In this document: piece by piece, positions 36,401-47,604 of the stretch
Position numbering within the stretch: position 1 is the first letter of the stretch
How the letters are laid out: each line of letters opens with the position of its first letter
Assembly (NCBI GenBank): GCA_947179485.1
Contig: OX359249.1
Coordinates: 43,076,250-43,140,249 of the forward strand
Length of the DNA stretch: 64,000 nucleotides
Source of the DNA: Allacma fusca
Taxonomy: Eukaryota; Arthropoda; Collembola; Symphypleona; Sminthuridae
Direction: 5' to 3'
Made by a program: the position numbers and the translations under genes
The notes under the pieces: generated by a model
The model's database searches: none
The model's input: only the letters and a program-made list of their open reading frames with translations
Told to the model about the DNA's origin: nothing

Positions 36401-37500
36401 TTTCTCCAAATGGCTTGCAGGTCTGGTGGCACTGGGCTGTCCCATGTGGTTTTACACTTCCACAGATCCTGCATTATCAGCTTCGCCCGGACTGGTGCCA
36501 GAAATCCTAATGGGTCGAAAACCTTCGCAATTTCGGACAGGATTCGTCGCTTCGTGGGCTTCAAATCCATCATTGGCTGGACTAAAAATCTAAAATCATC
36601 CTGGGCGGGATTCCAGGTGAGTCCTAGGGCTTTCAGGGAATCATCCTTGTCTAAAGAAAGTGGGATGGACGACTCTCGACACTCCTCTGGTATAGCTGCT
36701 AGGACCCTTGCGTCGGACGATGACCACTTCCTGAGATTGAAGTTGGCCTTCCTGGTAATGGTAATTAGCTCCTTATGAAGCTTTATGGCTTCTTGTGTAC
36801 AATTGGCTCCTGTCAGGCAATCGTCCACATAGAAGTCACGCATAAGGACCTGGGCTGCTTCGGGATGATTACATCTCTCCTCTATCGCCAACTGTTGGAT
36901 GGTCCGGATGGCCTGGTATGGGGCGGATGCCGTTCCACCTTCTTGAGCCGGTAACACATGATCCGGTTGTCGCCTTCACTCCGCCAGAAAATCCGAAGGA
37001 AGTTCCTGTGCTTGGGATGCACCTCAATGAACATGTACATCTGTTGTATGTCGGCTGTGAGGGGAACCTTCCAGTATCTCCAACGTATGAGCAGGGTGGC
37101 CAGGTCATGTTGAATGACTGGTCAAATCATCAGCTGATCATTTAGGGACTGTCCGGAGGAGCTCTCTGCGCTCGCGTCAAAGACAACACGTAGTTTGGTG
37201 GTGGTGCTGCTTTCTTTTACCACTGCGTGGTGGGGTAGGTGAAATACCTCCTCATCTGGAAGGGCCAGTTCATTGGCGGGAACCAACTCCAGGTGTCCAT
37301 CTCGGATGAGATCCTCTATCGTTTGGCTGTACTGCTCCCGTAGTGTATGGTGCCGAACGAACTTTGCCTCCAGTGAGAACAGTAGTTTCAATGCCATTGA
37401 CTTGGAATTGCCCAGGGACGTGGTTGTTGACTTAAATGGTAGCTCAACCTGGTACGTACCTGATGACAATCTTGTTGTGGTGGTCTGGTAGTGTGTTTCA
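33500..37500 (-). mobile_element. Bel/Pao fossil with RT, RNase H, integrase and 3' terminal repeat
   Basis: In coding order: RT N-terminal part (about 37469 to 37122), RT and RNase H (36957 to 35500; Y-V-D-D, K-R-R-I-L-S-E-I-A-K-V-F-D-P, L-H-G-F-A-D-A-S), integrase zinc region and core (35525 to 34149; T-G-T-D-Y-A-G-P, S-D-N-G-T-T-F-V-G-A, A-A-P-H-M-G-G-L-W-E-A). A G-rich tract GCGGGGGCGGCA is followed by TGTTTATTCCC at 34031, a plausible start of the 3' terminal repeat, which runs to about 33.5 kb. The gag and protease half and the 5' repeat are absent. Long frames with few breaks, so moderately young. Confidence 0.88.
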
Positions 37501-37653
37501 CATTGATTGCACTATTGTTAACATTAACGAATAAACATTTTTTACTACAATCTAAAGCATTTTCACGTAAATATAGTAGCTTGGCGTAAGTACCGCCCCG
37601 CAAGAACTGATACTTGGTAATAATCATATCGAGAATGGGTATGTCTATTAAAA

Positions 37654-38320
37654 CTAACCCTGACCCATTCGCACTAGCTTTTGTATAATTGTTTCTATAG
37701 TCTGATCTATACTATTTACATGAAGAATTATATGAGAAAACGGTGACATCCATTTGACTATGCTCTGAGAGTTACCCTCAGAATCAAACTTTTCAAAAAT
37801 ACAATTAATGTGAATGATAATTTTAATATTAGTGCAAATCTCCAAATCATTTCGAATCTGGTGAACTAACTGGGACCTTACAGCGTTCATTAAACTTCGT
37901 AAATCGGTTGCATTTGCTATATTCGTTAAGTTAATCCTATATGGTTTTAAATTATTTGAAATATTGGTACTAGTTGGATAGAGTTTTACCTTCGTTTTAT
38001 TAGGCTTTTTACGACTCTGACGCTTGCGCGCCTTCTCATTACTTTTAACCACATTTTTAACAACCTCATTAATAACTTCGATCTGATGTTCCTGCACATG
38101 TTCATCATAAACTTTCTAAAGCTAAATGTCATGATACAAATATTACATCTATAATTTTTTTGAGCATGAGTTTTTTATGAGCTGAATATTCGAAGTCGTG
38201 GAAATAGCGGGGGCAATCAGGACATTTTTGTAATTTTAGTGAACTTTGCTGTTGTAAGTTGCCACGGTGATCTTGCTGTTGAAGTGGATTGAGGTCCAGC
38301 ACTTCTATCATCTCGTTCAT
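37654..38320 (-). mobile_element. Possible Polinton-like polymerase N-terminal region (fossil)
   Basis: Minus-strand pieces: one with a C2H2-type finger (C-P-D-C-P-R-Y-F-H-D-F), then one with basic R-K-R-Q-S-R-K-K and L-M-N-A-V-R-S-Q-L-V-H-Q-I-R-N-D. From memory this order is seen upstream of the B-family polymerase in some arthropod Polinton-like proteins. Broken. Assignment tentative. Confidence 0.4.
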
Positions 38321-38699
38321 GGCGTGAGTTGAAGCGATTGGGAGAAGTTGGGAATCCGGAGCGTTGTGAAACCATACCTGAGTATGCTGATCCTCAGCTC
38401 CAGTCTAAACATGCACCGGCGGTGGAGCAGCTGCTAGGACTTCCCGCATTCTTAGGTCCGTACTGTAGTTGCACAAGTCCCTGGAGGTGCAAGTCAGATC
38501 GCCAGCTTGGCAGAAATGTCCTTCAAAAGAATCTGAAATGGAAAAGAGCATGAGGTATCAAATACTATTCCACCCCGAACAACTACACGTGACAAAACAC
38601 GATAAAGCCGGAATTTGTTTGGGTTCTATAAATAGATTCCAATTTGTTTTCCAAAAAAGGCGCTTTTTGTAGACAAAACTTTAAAAAATAAAATTGTTT

Positions 38700-40194
38700 T
38701 TAATAAAATGTTGATAAAATACATTCATCATCATTGGCCATTGCAATCGCCTCAGGACTTTGAGGCTGAGCTTCCACATCAGGAACTTGGGGCGGAACTT
38801 GATCTAACTGCTCCATAATTTCGGATATCCTGACAGCCTCCAGCAGGTCCTCTTCAACATCAGTCCTTACCATCCAAATCTGAATAAGATTATATAAAAT
38901 CATATAGAATTAATTCAATAATAAATAGAACTTGTAAATAATATTAAAAATATAATACACTTACTTCTTTTTTAATGGGAATTACGGATGGTGGCATTGG
39001 AGCGATCCGTTTCAGTATTTCCCGCCTGCCAGTCTCCGCCAGAGCTCTACAATCAGCTGCCTCTTTTGTCCTAGTTGCAAGGTACCTCATTGTCAGGGCA
39101 TTTTTCAGCAAAGTGATTTGCCAAATCTTCGATCTTGAATCGTTTTTAGTTGCACTTGCAAAGGAAATACGGCCTGATGAAGGACAAATTCCTTTTTGTC
39201 CAGCGTGAAAATGCTTATTGAGGCATAAAAAAAATTACAGCCGATTTCTGATTTTAAGTCCTGATAGGGCTCTGCTGCATTGGCCTCATTTATGGTGACT
39301 GGACTGGACAAAGCCGTGACTTCGAATGCGGCTGATGGAATCGACAGTTCCGGCAAATTGGAAATGACAAAATCAGTTTCCTGTGCTACTAGATGGAATC
39401 ATTAACTTTAAACGTATATACTCGTTATTATATATAATCATAATACATTCGTTAAATACAATAACCTGTATCTTATCATCTATTAAACAAAGTAACAATG
39501 AACACATTAGATATATACATACGCTGGTAAAGATTTGTGGCGGGTACCAAAAACTCGGTATCTGGAGGATCCAAAGAATTATTCGGATTTGGGATTAGAT
39601 CAGCGTCCTGTTTATCTGACGAAGTAAAATTATTCTCGGACGGGCCAAAGTTGTATAGGAAATCTTCACGTTGATTAGAACTTCTTATACGCTTTTGAGG
39701 CTGGATCGCTTCAGGCTTATACTCCGATTCCAGGTTTGAAGTTTCTTCAGCTTTCTTGGCCCATGTAAGCCCTGCCTCATAGTCATGTGTGTCATAAAGA
39801 AAAATTTCATTCAGGATGATATTTGTAGATTATTTTAACATATGATTATAACATACCTTTGTTTTACAAATATTTATAGCTTTATATATATCCTCAAATT
39901 TGAAAATACAATTTATGCCTGCATAAAATTAGTCCATTGAAACAATATCATTTATTCTTAAATAATAAATTACTAACCCAACGAGCGGTATAACCGAATT
40001 TCATACGATTTCCAGGTGTCTTTCAATGGAGGAGTACAATTCTTTATTGCTGCTGACAATTGTTTCCCTTTGAGTTTAGGCCAATAGCACTTAAGAATAG
40101 ACTTTTCTTCGTAAACCCAACAATTTGGAATCAATGCAACTGATTTATATTTCAAAAACTCCACAACTGAGTATTTTTTTTCATTATTCACATT
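38700..40194 (-). CDS. Multi-exon gene with a DUF4806-protein-like N-terminus
   Basis: Predicted exons on minus: up to 40194 to 39978 (Y-S-V-V-E-F-L, I-P-N-C-W, C-Y-W-P-K-L, W-K-S-Y-E-I-R-L), 39918 to 39857, 39775 to 39523 (K-K-A-E-E-T-S-N-L-E-S-E), 39385 onward, a piece ending about 38966 at GAA|GTAAGT, and a last exon 38879 to 38700. The first four junction phases agree (1, 0, 1), and the last is phase 0 on both sides. The split inside 39385 to 38966 is uncertain. The start matches the pattern V-V-E-F, W, C-Y-W-P, W-x-x-Y-x-V/I-R seen in DUF4806-containing arthropod proteins, often linked to transposons; I see no convincing DUF4806 domain at the C-end. The hAT-like element at 40195 cuts the 5' side, so the native start is unclear. 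Function unknown. Confidence 0.5.
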
Positions 40195-41125
40195 CAGAGA
40201 TGCGCCCGTTACGTTACTTTTACCCAACAATAACGGAATAACGCCGTTTTTTAACGTAACGGCCTATATTTGGAGCAGGCAATAACGTAACGGTAACGGA
40301 ACTAGGGTGTGCTAAACACTTATCCGAATAACTATAGCGTTCCAGCGTGTGTAAACAGAAAACGATATTGTAACGTAACGCAACGCTATCAAATAAATAT
40401 ACTTATGCATGTACATATTTTTTTTGCATTATGCATTGACATCTATTATTGGCTTTGCTTGGAGTAACTGTGCATGCAAATAAACGGGTGATATACATAT
40501 TAAAACTTTAGTTGGATGTGGACACCCTGATCCCTGAGCATCATTATGTACGTTATTGAAAACATGGTAAATTTCAATAGGAAGTTTTTGACCCTTTATT
40601 TTGCTCAATCCACACGCTTTTGCTAAAAAAACGATGTGTGATCGGCTTACGAATTAAGTTTTGGTTTTAACGTTGAGTTAGTAGATAAGAACTAACCATG
40701 GAGAATACTGTTGCTAGTAAAAGGAGAAAAATGAATTTGAAAAAGGACAAATGTTGAGATTACCCCACCGGGTAGTCGGGATGCGGATCACATTGCAGGT
40801 GAATCAAGAACTACACAGAAACTGTAAATTGCCTTTTCGCTACATTTTTTGCATACCAGGTACGTCTGGCAACACTAGTTGTTTGACATTTTAGTTTATA
40901 ACGAGCGGACAATAATAGTAACGATAACGGAAAGTAACGGCTATTTTATATTTTTAAATGGTAACGAAAATTAACTCTGGAGTATTACCGTTGTCTTGTA
41001 GTAACGGAACGGTAACGCGGAATTTTTCATACGATATTTAGTAATATAATGATAATTAACGACAATTTTAAAACCTATCGTAATAGTGTAACGTAACGTA
41101 ACGAAACTGTGGATGCGCATCTCTG
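40195..41125. mobile_element. hAT-like element, GTAACG word family, 931 bp
   Basis: Ends CAGAGATGCGC on both sides; flanks TTCACATT (40187 to 40194) and TTCACGTT (41126 to 41133) agree at 7 of 8. AACGTAACG and GTAACGG words fill both flanks. In the centre an ATG frame at 40698 (M-E-N-T-V-A-S-K-R-R-K-M) soon stops, possibly the start of a lost transposase. Inserted at the 5' edge of the DUF4806-like gene. Confidence 0.92.
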
Positions 41126-41429
41126 TTCACGTTACAATAAATTTGACTTACAATTGATCAAACTCCTACACACCGCTACACTCCCAGACTCACAATAAGA
41201 CTTAAAGTGTGCCTGCAATAAACGAGTGCTGCCAAAGGGTTTTTGAATAATGTAACGGCTATATAACAATATCATTTCGTTTAAAACCGCTCATTATTGC
41301 CGTTGACGTTTCAGCATGGGAATCTTTCCGGGTTCGTTGCATTCGTTTCCAACGAATAACCGGCGGTTAGACTTATGGCCTTTTACTAATGGGCGTCCTG
41401 CAGCGTTACCTAAATATCGGCTAATAAAA

Positions 41430-42215
41430 TGCAACGTTTAGGGATTTTGCTGGAACATGTCCCACAATTATATGAGACCTTACCGTTGCGGTATCAGAGC
41501 TGGATTCCGCCGCTGAAGCGAGTCCAGCATACACCAAAACACCCCACCTCCTCTCTTCAACGTTGGGTGGCAGTAACAGCGTTTGAGTGCCTCACCATTC
41601 TTTCTCCACACCCTGAGCCGCCAGTCGGAGTTGTACATTATAAAATTAGTTTCGTCTGTTGGCAAAACTGAGTTCCAAAAAGACTGGCTAAGCACTCAAA
41701 CGCTGGTACTGCCACCCAACGTTGAAGAGAGGAGGTGGGGTGTTTTGGTTTGGGGCTGTATGGGGACTTCTGGGGCAGGTAACTTGGAATTTATTGACGA
41801 AATAATGAGTTCTGATTGTTGCCATGGAATATTGGATCGGAATATCAAGCCTGGTGCGTGAAAACTTATCCTGGGTAGCCATTTTGTGTTTCAGGAGGAT
41901 AATGATCCTAAACACACATCTAAGTCAACATCACTTTTCTCCCGGAAAAACAAATTTTTGGTGATGAAATGGCCAGCACAAAGCCCAGACATGACCCCAA
42001 TTGAACAATTTTGAGATTTTATTGCGACGGAGTTGCAAAATTTCAACATTTCTGGGAAATCCACGTTGAAAAATCTGGTCACCGAAATACGGGAAAAGAT
42101 CCCCCGGAGTTACCCGGAAGCTAGTGGAGAGCATGCCCCGGAGGATAGCAGCTGTCCTAGCAGTCAGAGGTGGGCTTACGCGGTACTAAAGTTCAGGAAT
42201 TAAGTGGTAATTGAG
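41430..42215 (+). mobile_element. Tc1/mariner transposon, internally inverted
   Basis: Plus-strand transposase pieces from about 41700: V-W-G-C-M-G-T-S-G-A-G, V-F-Q-E-D-N-D-P-K-H-T-S (second catalytic Asp), W-P-A-Q-S-P-D-M-T-P-I-E (catalytic Glu, DD34E type) and S-M-P-R-R-I-A-A-V-L near the end. The segment that should precede them, with the first catalytic Asp (L-P-T-D-E-T-N-F), is on the minus strand at 41691 to 41591. Stops interrupt the plus-strand part. Inactive. Terminal repeats not found. Confidence 0.85.
41533..41749. repeat. 58-bp inverted repeat inside the Tc1 transposon
   Basis: Arms 41533 to 41590 and 41692 to 41749 match at about 57 of 58 bases. The 101-bp loop is the inverted transposase segment. 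Near-identity of the arms suggests a recent event or gene conversion. Confidence 0.93.
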
Positions 42216-42640
42216 GTAAAAAAATAGTTAAACGCAGCTGTCCAACTTCAAATGACACCAATTTTTTAACCCGATTTTGTTTCAAATTTTTTTACAGCGT
42301 ATGAGGTGTACTGTGTACAATAATACGTACAAGTATCTAATCCCCATACAGGCACTCCGGAATAAGGGGGGACAGGAGGGACATTGTCCCTCCCAAAAAA
42401 TGTCAGGGAGGGACAGTCTATACTGCTGTCCCCCCCACTTAGAAATATACCCGTAGTACTGTATTAAAAAATACTTTTGAAAATACTAGACGTCGTAATA
42501 TCAAATAAGCTTTTTGCATTTTAAAATAAAATATACACTATAATAGATTCCATACCTTTGGCTTATGTACGTGATTAGCTTTATTAAACAAACTAAATTA
42601 TATGCAAGCTTTCGACATCTAACAGGCTATCATCCTCAGA
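42216..42640. other. Spacer with a GGGACA word tract
   Basis: From CAGGCACTCCGG at about 42353, the words GGGACA and TGTCCC recur to about 42436; this looks like one end of another hAT-like element. No right end found. Confidence 0.4.
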
Positions 42641-43300
42641 CATTACTGTAACAAGCAAGTGATAGATAAATTTGCACAATTGAGAAAAATACAATTCTTA
42701 AAAATTATTAATTTTTGATGAATGCATTTTTTTAAAATTAGTAGTTATAATTCTCTGAATCAATGGCTCTCATGTAACGTCCAATAGAAAACCAAACGTT
42801 CATCAAATTCTTGTCGAATTGTTGGATTATTACAACTTCCTTAATTTTCCTCAGTAATTGATTAGGTTCCTTTATAATTGATTTCGCGTTATCTCAATCG
42901 ATGGAATGCTTACTGTTGTTGAAAATATGTCGAACAATTGCTGATTTATCACGGTTATTCAAACGAACATGGTTCATGTGTTCTTTCAGTCGTATGTAAA
43001 GGACGATAAGTTTCACCGTAGTAAATTTTGTCACAGGAATTGCATGGAATCTTATATGTGACATTAGTTTCGTTTTCCTCTTTGTCCATGATTCGGTTAA
43101 GCATACTTTTGATTTTCTTACCGGGTAAGAAAGTTATCTTCCATTGAAATTTTCTTCTTAATAATCCGGCATTTCTGTTGGATAAATTACCAAGAAATGG
43201 AATGGGAACCCACTTGGGTTCTTCTTGCTTCTTTTATTCTAATTTCAATTTGACAGTCATTGACAGACATTTCTTGTGGATCAATTATATTGATTGATTA
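42640..43300 (-). mobile_element. Penelope-like element remnant with GIY-YIG endonuclease
   Basis: Minus-strand pieces: F-L-G-N-L-S-N-R-N-A-G-L-L-R-R-K-F (end of the RT region), then Y-K-I-P-C-N-S-C-D-K-I-Y-Y-G-E-T, the GIY-YIG-type start, then N-N-R-D-K-S-A-I-V-R-H and N-N-S-K-H-S-I-D. Order and spacing fit the 3' end of Penelope-like retroelements. 5' truncated and broken. Confidence 0.8.
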
Positions 43301-43392
43301 GATTGGGTATATTCTGTATGTTGGTTGAATTTAATTTTAGACGCATTCTATTTGACCGCCCACACCATGGTCTGAGCATATAAACTTTAAAT

Positions 43393-43421
43393 AAGGATAC
43401 TTTAAACTTTAAAGTATCCTT
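43393..43421. repeat. Perfect hairpin, 12-bp arms
   Basis: AAGGATACTTTA, 5-base loop, TAAAGTATCCTT. AT-rich stem; no gene context seen. Confidence 0.8.
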
Positions 43422-43942
43422 TAAACTGCTTAACTCTGTTACGTACCTCTGAGAATTATTGCCTCAATGTACTTATAATTGACTTTCAAAGATATGCGAT
43501 CTTAAGCGTATAATTCATATATAAGTATTGGTTGCTAATTGTAAGCATTACTTTCTTAAGTACAAGTAGGAGCCAAATAGCATGCTTCAAACGGAAAGAC
43601 GAACTGTTTTTTGTGTACTTATGAGCAGTATACCAACTTATTTATCAGGATACCTCAGAGCGCTATTTGTTTGGTCGGTATTAAAACATGTAAGAGTGAC
43701 GAATTATCTATTCAAAATTTTATTATACTTTCATAAATTATAACAATTACGACTTTTCTGAAGTGGAATTCAAATTACCTTATATTTTTTATCGAAAATA
43801 TTACAAGTACGTAAAAATTTAATTTAATTAGAATTCTAAAATAAACTAAAATACAGTATATACTTTAGTATACATGCAATGTAATAAAACTACTAATCAT
43901 TGTCAGATTTTTGTTCCGGCACTGCAACTCTCGTGCTACATT

Positions 43943-46685
43943 TCATTCACCGATATGAGCATAATTATTTAAAAATTTGCAGAAGTACAAAGTATTATTT
44001 TTCTCAATTTTTAGGGCAATATCTTTCAATTCTGTTACATTTAGCAGTTCCTTCGTTGCTGCCGTTGCAACGTAGACATGCTCTAAATTAAAGGTAGCTC
44101 TTACAGTATGCAATTCCCCCAAAGCAAATACTGTCCCACAACTGGAATCTTTTCCAAAAGCGATTATCTCAACAATAGTGGAGTCGCTGGTGAAGACGTA
44201 AAAACTTTCGCGTCGAACGCTTTTGGTATACAATTTTGAATGATAAACAACTCTGCCTGGAGAGACAAATTTCTGAAAAAACCGGACGACACAAGATCCA
44301 TGATGTCCTAGACATGCAATATTAAGAATTAGTGTCTCATTTGTATACATATAATGAATATCTGTAATAATTAATCATATTATTGTTAGCATTTACTGTG
44401 TAAAACGTCCTCTGAAGACTGTAATCTATCTCTGCTCACTTCAAAACCCAGTTGCGCCAAGGAAGCATCACATATACCATGGTTCGTAGCATCCGTTTTC
44501 CCTCCAAATTTATTGACAACTAAATTAGGCATATTTCGTATACTAATTTGGGACAAAACCGATTGTGAGTTGGTTACATATTTACGCAATATCATATTAT
44601 ACGATTCAAAACAAGACATAGAATGATGTTGTAACGATCCATACAATTTTGCAAAAGCACATAAATGTCTGAGTAAATGAACATTGAACCGTTCGCTACA
44701 AGTACCATACAGAGAGCGTATTTGACTGCTAAAATCTTCGAGGCAGAGGCCGCCCCTCTCGATATCATCAATTGAAGCGTTAGCTTTGACCATCTGACTA
44801 ATTCCATCCACCAAGAGAAGCCAATGTTGATAATATTGTGAGGGTAATACATCCTGTAGTAAAACGGGTGAGTAGTACAGCAGCCACATATTGAACTCAT
44901 GCGCTTTAAAAAATTTCAGAAACATAAAACTTCGTGGAACTCGACTGACTCTATATGGGGGCTTTATGCATTCTAAAGCATGATTTAGACCAGTCCGTTG
45001 GGCATCATTAAGGTAAAATGGTTTTCCGTGATTTTCCGTGTTTATCCAAATTTGAGCAAAATGTTTGGCTACTCCTAAGTCGACACAGTGTAGTATGTCC
45101 GGTGGGCACCCTAGATCATTAATTGAAAGGGTTACAGTTTCACTAAGCTATTTTGTCATATTCCAAATTATAACTAATTAGTTAATCTGTATGATATCAA
45201 AGTAGGGAAGATGATACAACGGAGATACGCTAACAATTCCTTTTTGCTTGAATTCCACAAGGCCAGAATTAACAAAGCTTGTAAGAATGTTTCTAACGTC
45301 ATCATTAGTTCGGGCTGTTGGTAGCGTAGGCGTATGTGAAAAATATGGACCAGGTTGGTAATGATAGCAATAATTACATCCGTACTCAGAATTGAACTGC
45401 ATCATACCCATAACGGGAGGACGGGCAATAGAGTCACATTATCTTGGAAAGCAGTACACGTGTAACTACTAATTCTCCATTACTACGTCGCCAAGTTACG
45501 CCACGGGAGTACATGTCCTTTAAATCTTCAACTATTGGTTTCAAAAACGAAGCAAAATTCGGTTTAGAACCTGTCTTCCCAGTCCAAACACCAAACATAA
45601 GCATAAATGCTTTCTTATGTTTTTCTGACAATCCGTTGACGTAACCAATTATTGGCCAGAGGGAGGAATTGCTGCTTTTAAACAAGGGGGCGCCGTCAGT
45701 GTTCAAAGTCAGTAACAAATCTCTGCTTCCACATTGCGCCGCCTGAAGCACACAATTATCCCTGTTACTGTAGTGTTGCCGTTGTACTAGGTCAAAAAAT
45801 GTTGGCAGCGCCATCTGTAAGATGTATTTGGTCGAAAACACAGCAAAATGGTCACAGTTTTGGCTAAACAAAATTTCACAGCAGGTTTGCCTCTGCAGAA
45901 TCTTGTATGAAGATGCATGGTGTAAGAATTTACAAATGGAGCAATTCCAGTAATATGTTATAGAACCTTCGTCAGGGGATAGTGCTGAAGACCAGTCTGT
46001 TAAACATCGAGGCACATTATTAACAAATCCCTGAAGTGACACCTTTCGCAACAATTTAATGATATCATCCACGCATGCATCTGTAAGATTATGTTTTGCT
46101 GTTAATGCTGCCAAATGAAGATTAATTAATTGAGGATTGGAGTCGTCTTCATCCGACAAAATTTCTTTGCAAGAGTTGTTTTGAAATATTTCTTGTCTAG
46201 GTTCTGTAATGATATCGGGTTCGAAAACTTCAACGGGTGCGTCGGGAACTGTTTCAGGCAAATTTTGATGTTGGGTCCAAGTAACAGAGAGATTATTTAA
46301 TTTCACAAGTCCGGATTCAGATGGTTGCACCAATAACCTTGCTTGATCTTGTTCCGGAGGGATGTTCGCAGCGTTTGTCGGATCTTTAGCCGCAAGGCCT
46401 GGGTTTTCTATGTACAATATAATAATGGGCTTACACATGGCTAGGTACATCTCATTTTTGGTGTCCAGATGTATCAAAAAGTTGTAATTAATCCTGCTAA
46501 TACTCTCCACATTAATTACTAACAAATCACTAACCATAAAAGTTAACTCAGTCGTGCTCTAAAATTTACCTAAATCTATTGAACTATTTAATATCAAATC
46601 TCTATCTTATTCACGTTAACAAACCTTCCAGTCGTCGCCGTTTGACAATTTTCTTCTGGATGCGATACTTAGTTGCCTGTGACAT
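43943..46685 (-). pseudogene. Tnp2 (CACTA/EnSpm-like) transposase gene, probably broken
   Basis: Candidate exon 1 46685 to 46625 (MSQATKYRIQKK) ends AAG|GTTTGT. A 217-nt intron joins it in frame to 46407. The large exon to about 45434 contains L-N-T-D-G-A-P-L-F-K-S-S and W-P-I-I-G-Y, the core of animal Tnp2-like transposases. Next, in a shifted frame, come D-S-I-A-R-P and N-S-E-Y-G-C-N-Y-C-Y-H, then V-S-P-L-Y-H-L-P-Y-F-D-I. After a TAA (45180) and a TAG (45150), D-I-L-H-C-V-D-L-G and L-L-Y-Y-S-P-V-L-L follow to 44397. A 35-nt GT-AG intron (44396 to 44362) joins in frame to the C-terminal exon ending at 43943. One frameshift near 45440 and two stops suggest a pseudogene, unless an unusual intron removes them. 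Superfamily assignment is from motif memory. Confidence 0.75.
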
Positions 46686-46930
46686 GATCTAAACGTCTTA
46701 ATGGTAATCAAAGGTGGGAGATTAAGACATACTCTTGTATGGTGTTAACAAGAATTATCTGATTATATCATACTTGAAAGGATATTCCCACACGTTGAAT
46801 CTTTGAAAACCAATTAATACTCATTCCGGGATAATTTTCACGTTATCCAATGTAATACACCATCCCTATATAAGGAATGATTTACAACGGTTGCAGTTTG
46901 CAGAAAGTAGTCGCAATAGTGTGCACATGG

Positions 46931-47429
46931 TAGTGATGTGATTGTTCCGGTCATTTCCAAGTTTTCTGGTCTAGTCTGGTCCAGGAGTAAGACCATTCCA
47001 AACTGTATGTTCCACACTGTCGGGTCAAACAACATTGTTCAATGGATTTTCAAGAGCAGAAATATATGACCTGGTCCATCTGTCCACTAATTGGAACAAA
47101 CAATAGTGGTGAATTATTTCAAAAAAATATTTCATCAAACAACATTTAATACAAATATTAGCTAATTAATATGCAGGTATAGCACTGTTAAAATTTGCTC
47201 TTATGGTTTTCCTGTTTGTGACACCTTTTAAAACGAAATTGGTAATCAAAAACCCGTCGAGAATATAATTGGTTCCGACCAACAATTCAAATGGTCAGAT
47301 AAAAATTTGTGGAACAGAATCACTGATCTAGCATTCATTTGGTACGGATCATTTTCAAGTGGGCTGAGAATTGGAACAGACGAGACAAGACCAACATTTT
47401 TGGCCCGGACCGGAACATACTCATCACTA
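46931..47429. mobile_element. hAT-like element, TAGTGATG ends, 499 bp
   Basis: Both ends TAGTGATG; TTCCGGTC lies near each end. Perfect 8-bp target duplication GCACATGG (46923 to 46930 and 47430 to 47437). Sits between the divergent Tnp2 and BEN-like genes, so it may alter their shared upstream region. Confidence 0.93.
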
Positions 47430-47604
47430 GCACATGGTGCAGTGTATGTTACAACGGACAGCAGCATTACACCAGCAAGACACCACATCCCTCGTGTGAA
47501 CTGAAAACTAACGGATCATAGCGCCATATTGACAAGGCTCCTGGCCAAACATTTCAGTCTCAGGCTTTAATAATTGTTTCCAGGAGTAATTACTAATTGC
47601 AAAA

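Noticed and set aside
41429-41671. 80-codon plus frame before the Tc1 part as its N-terminus
   Set aside because: It reads through the inverted arm in the wrong direction relative to transposase coding.
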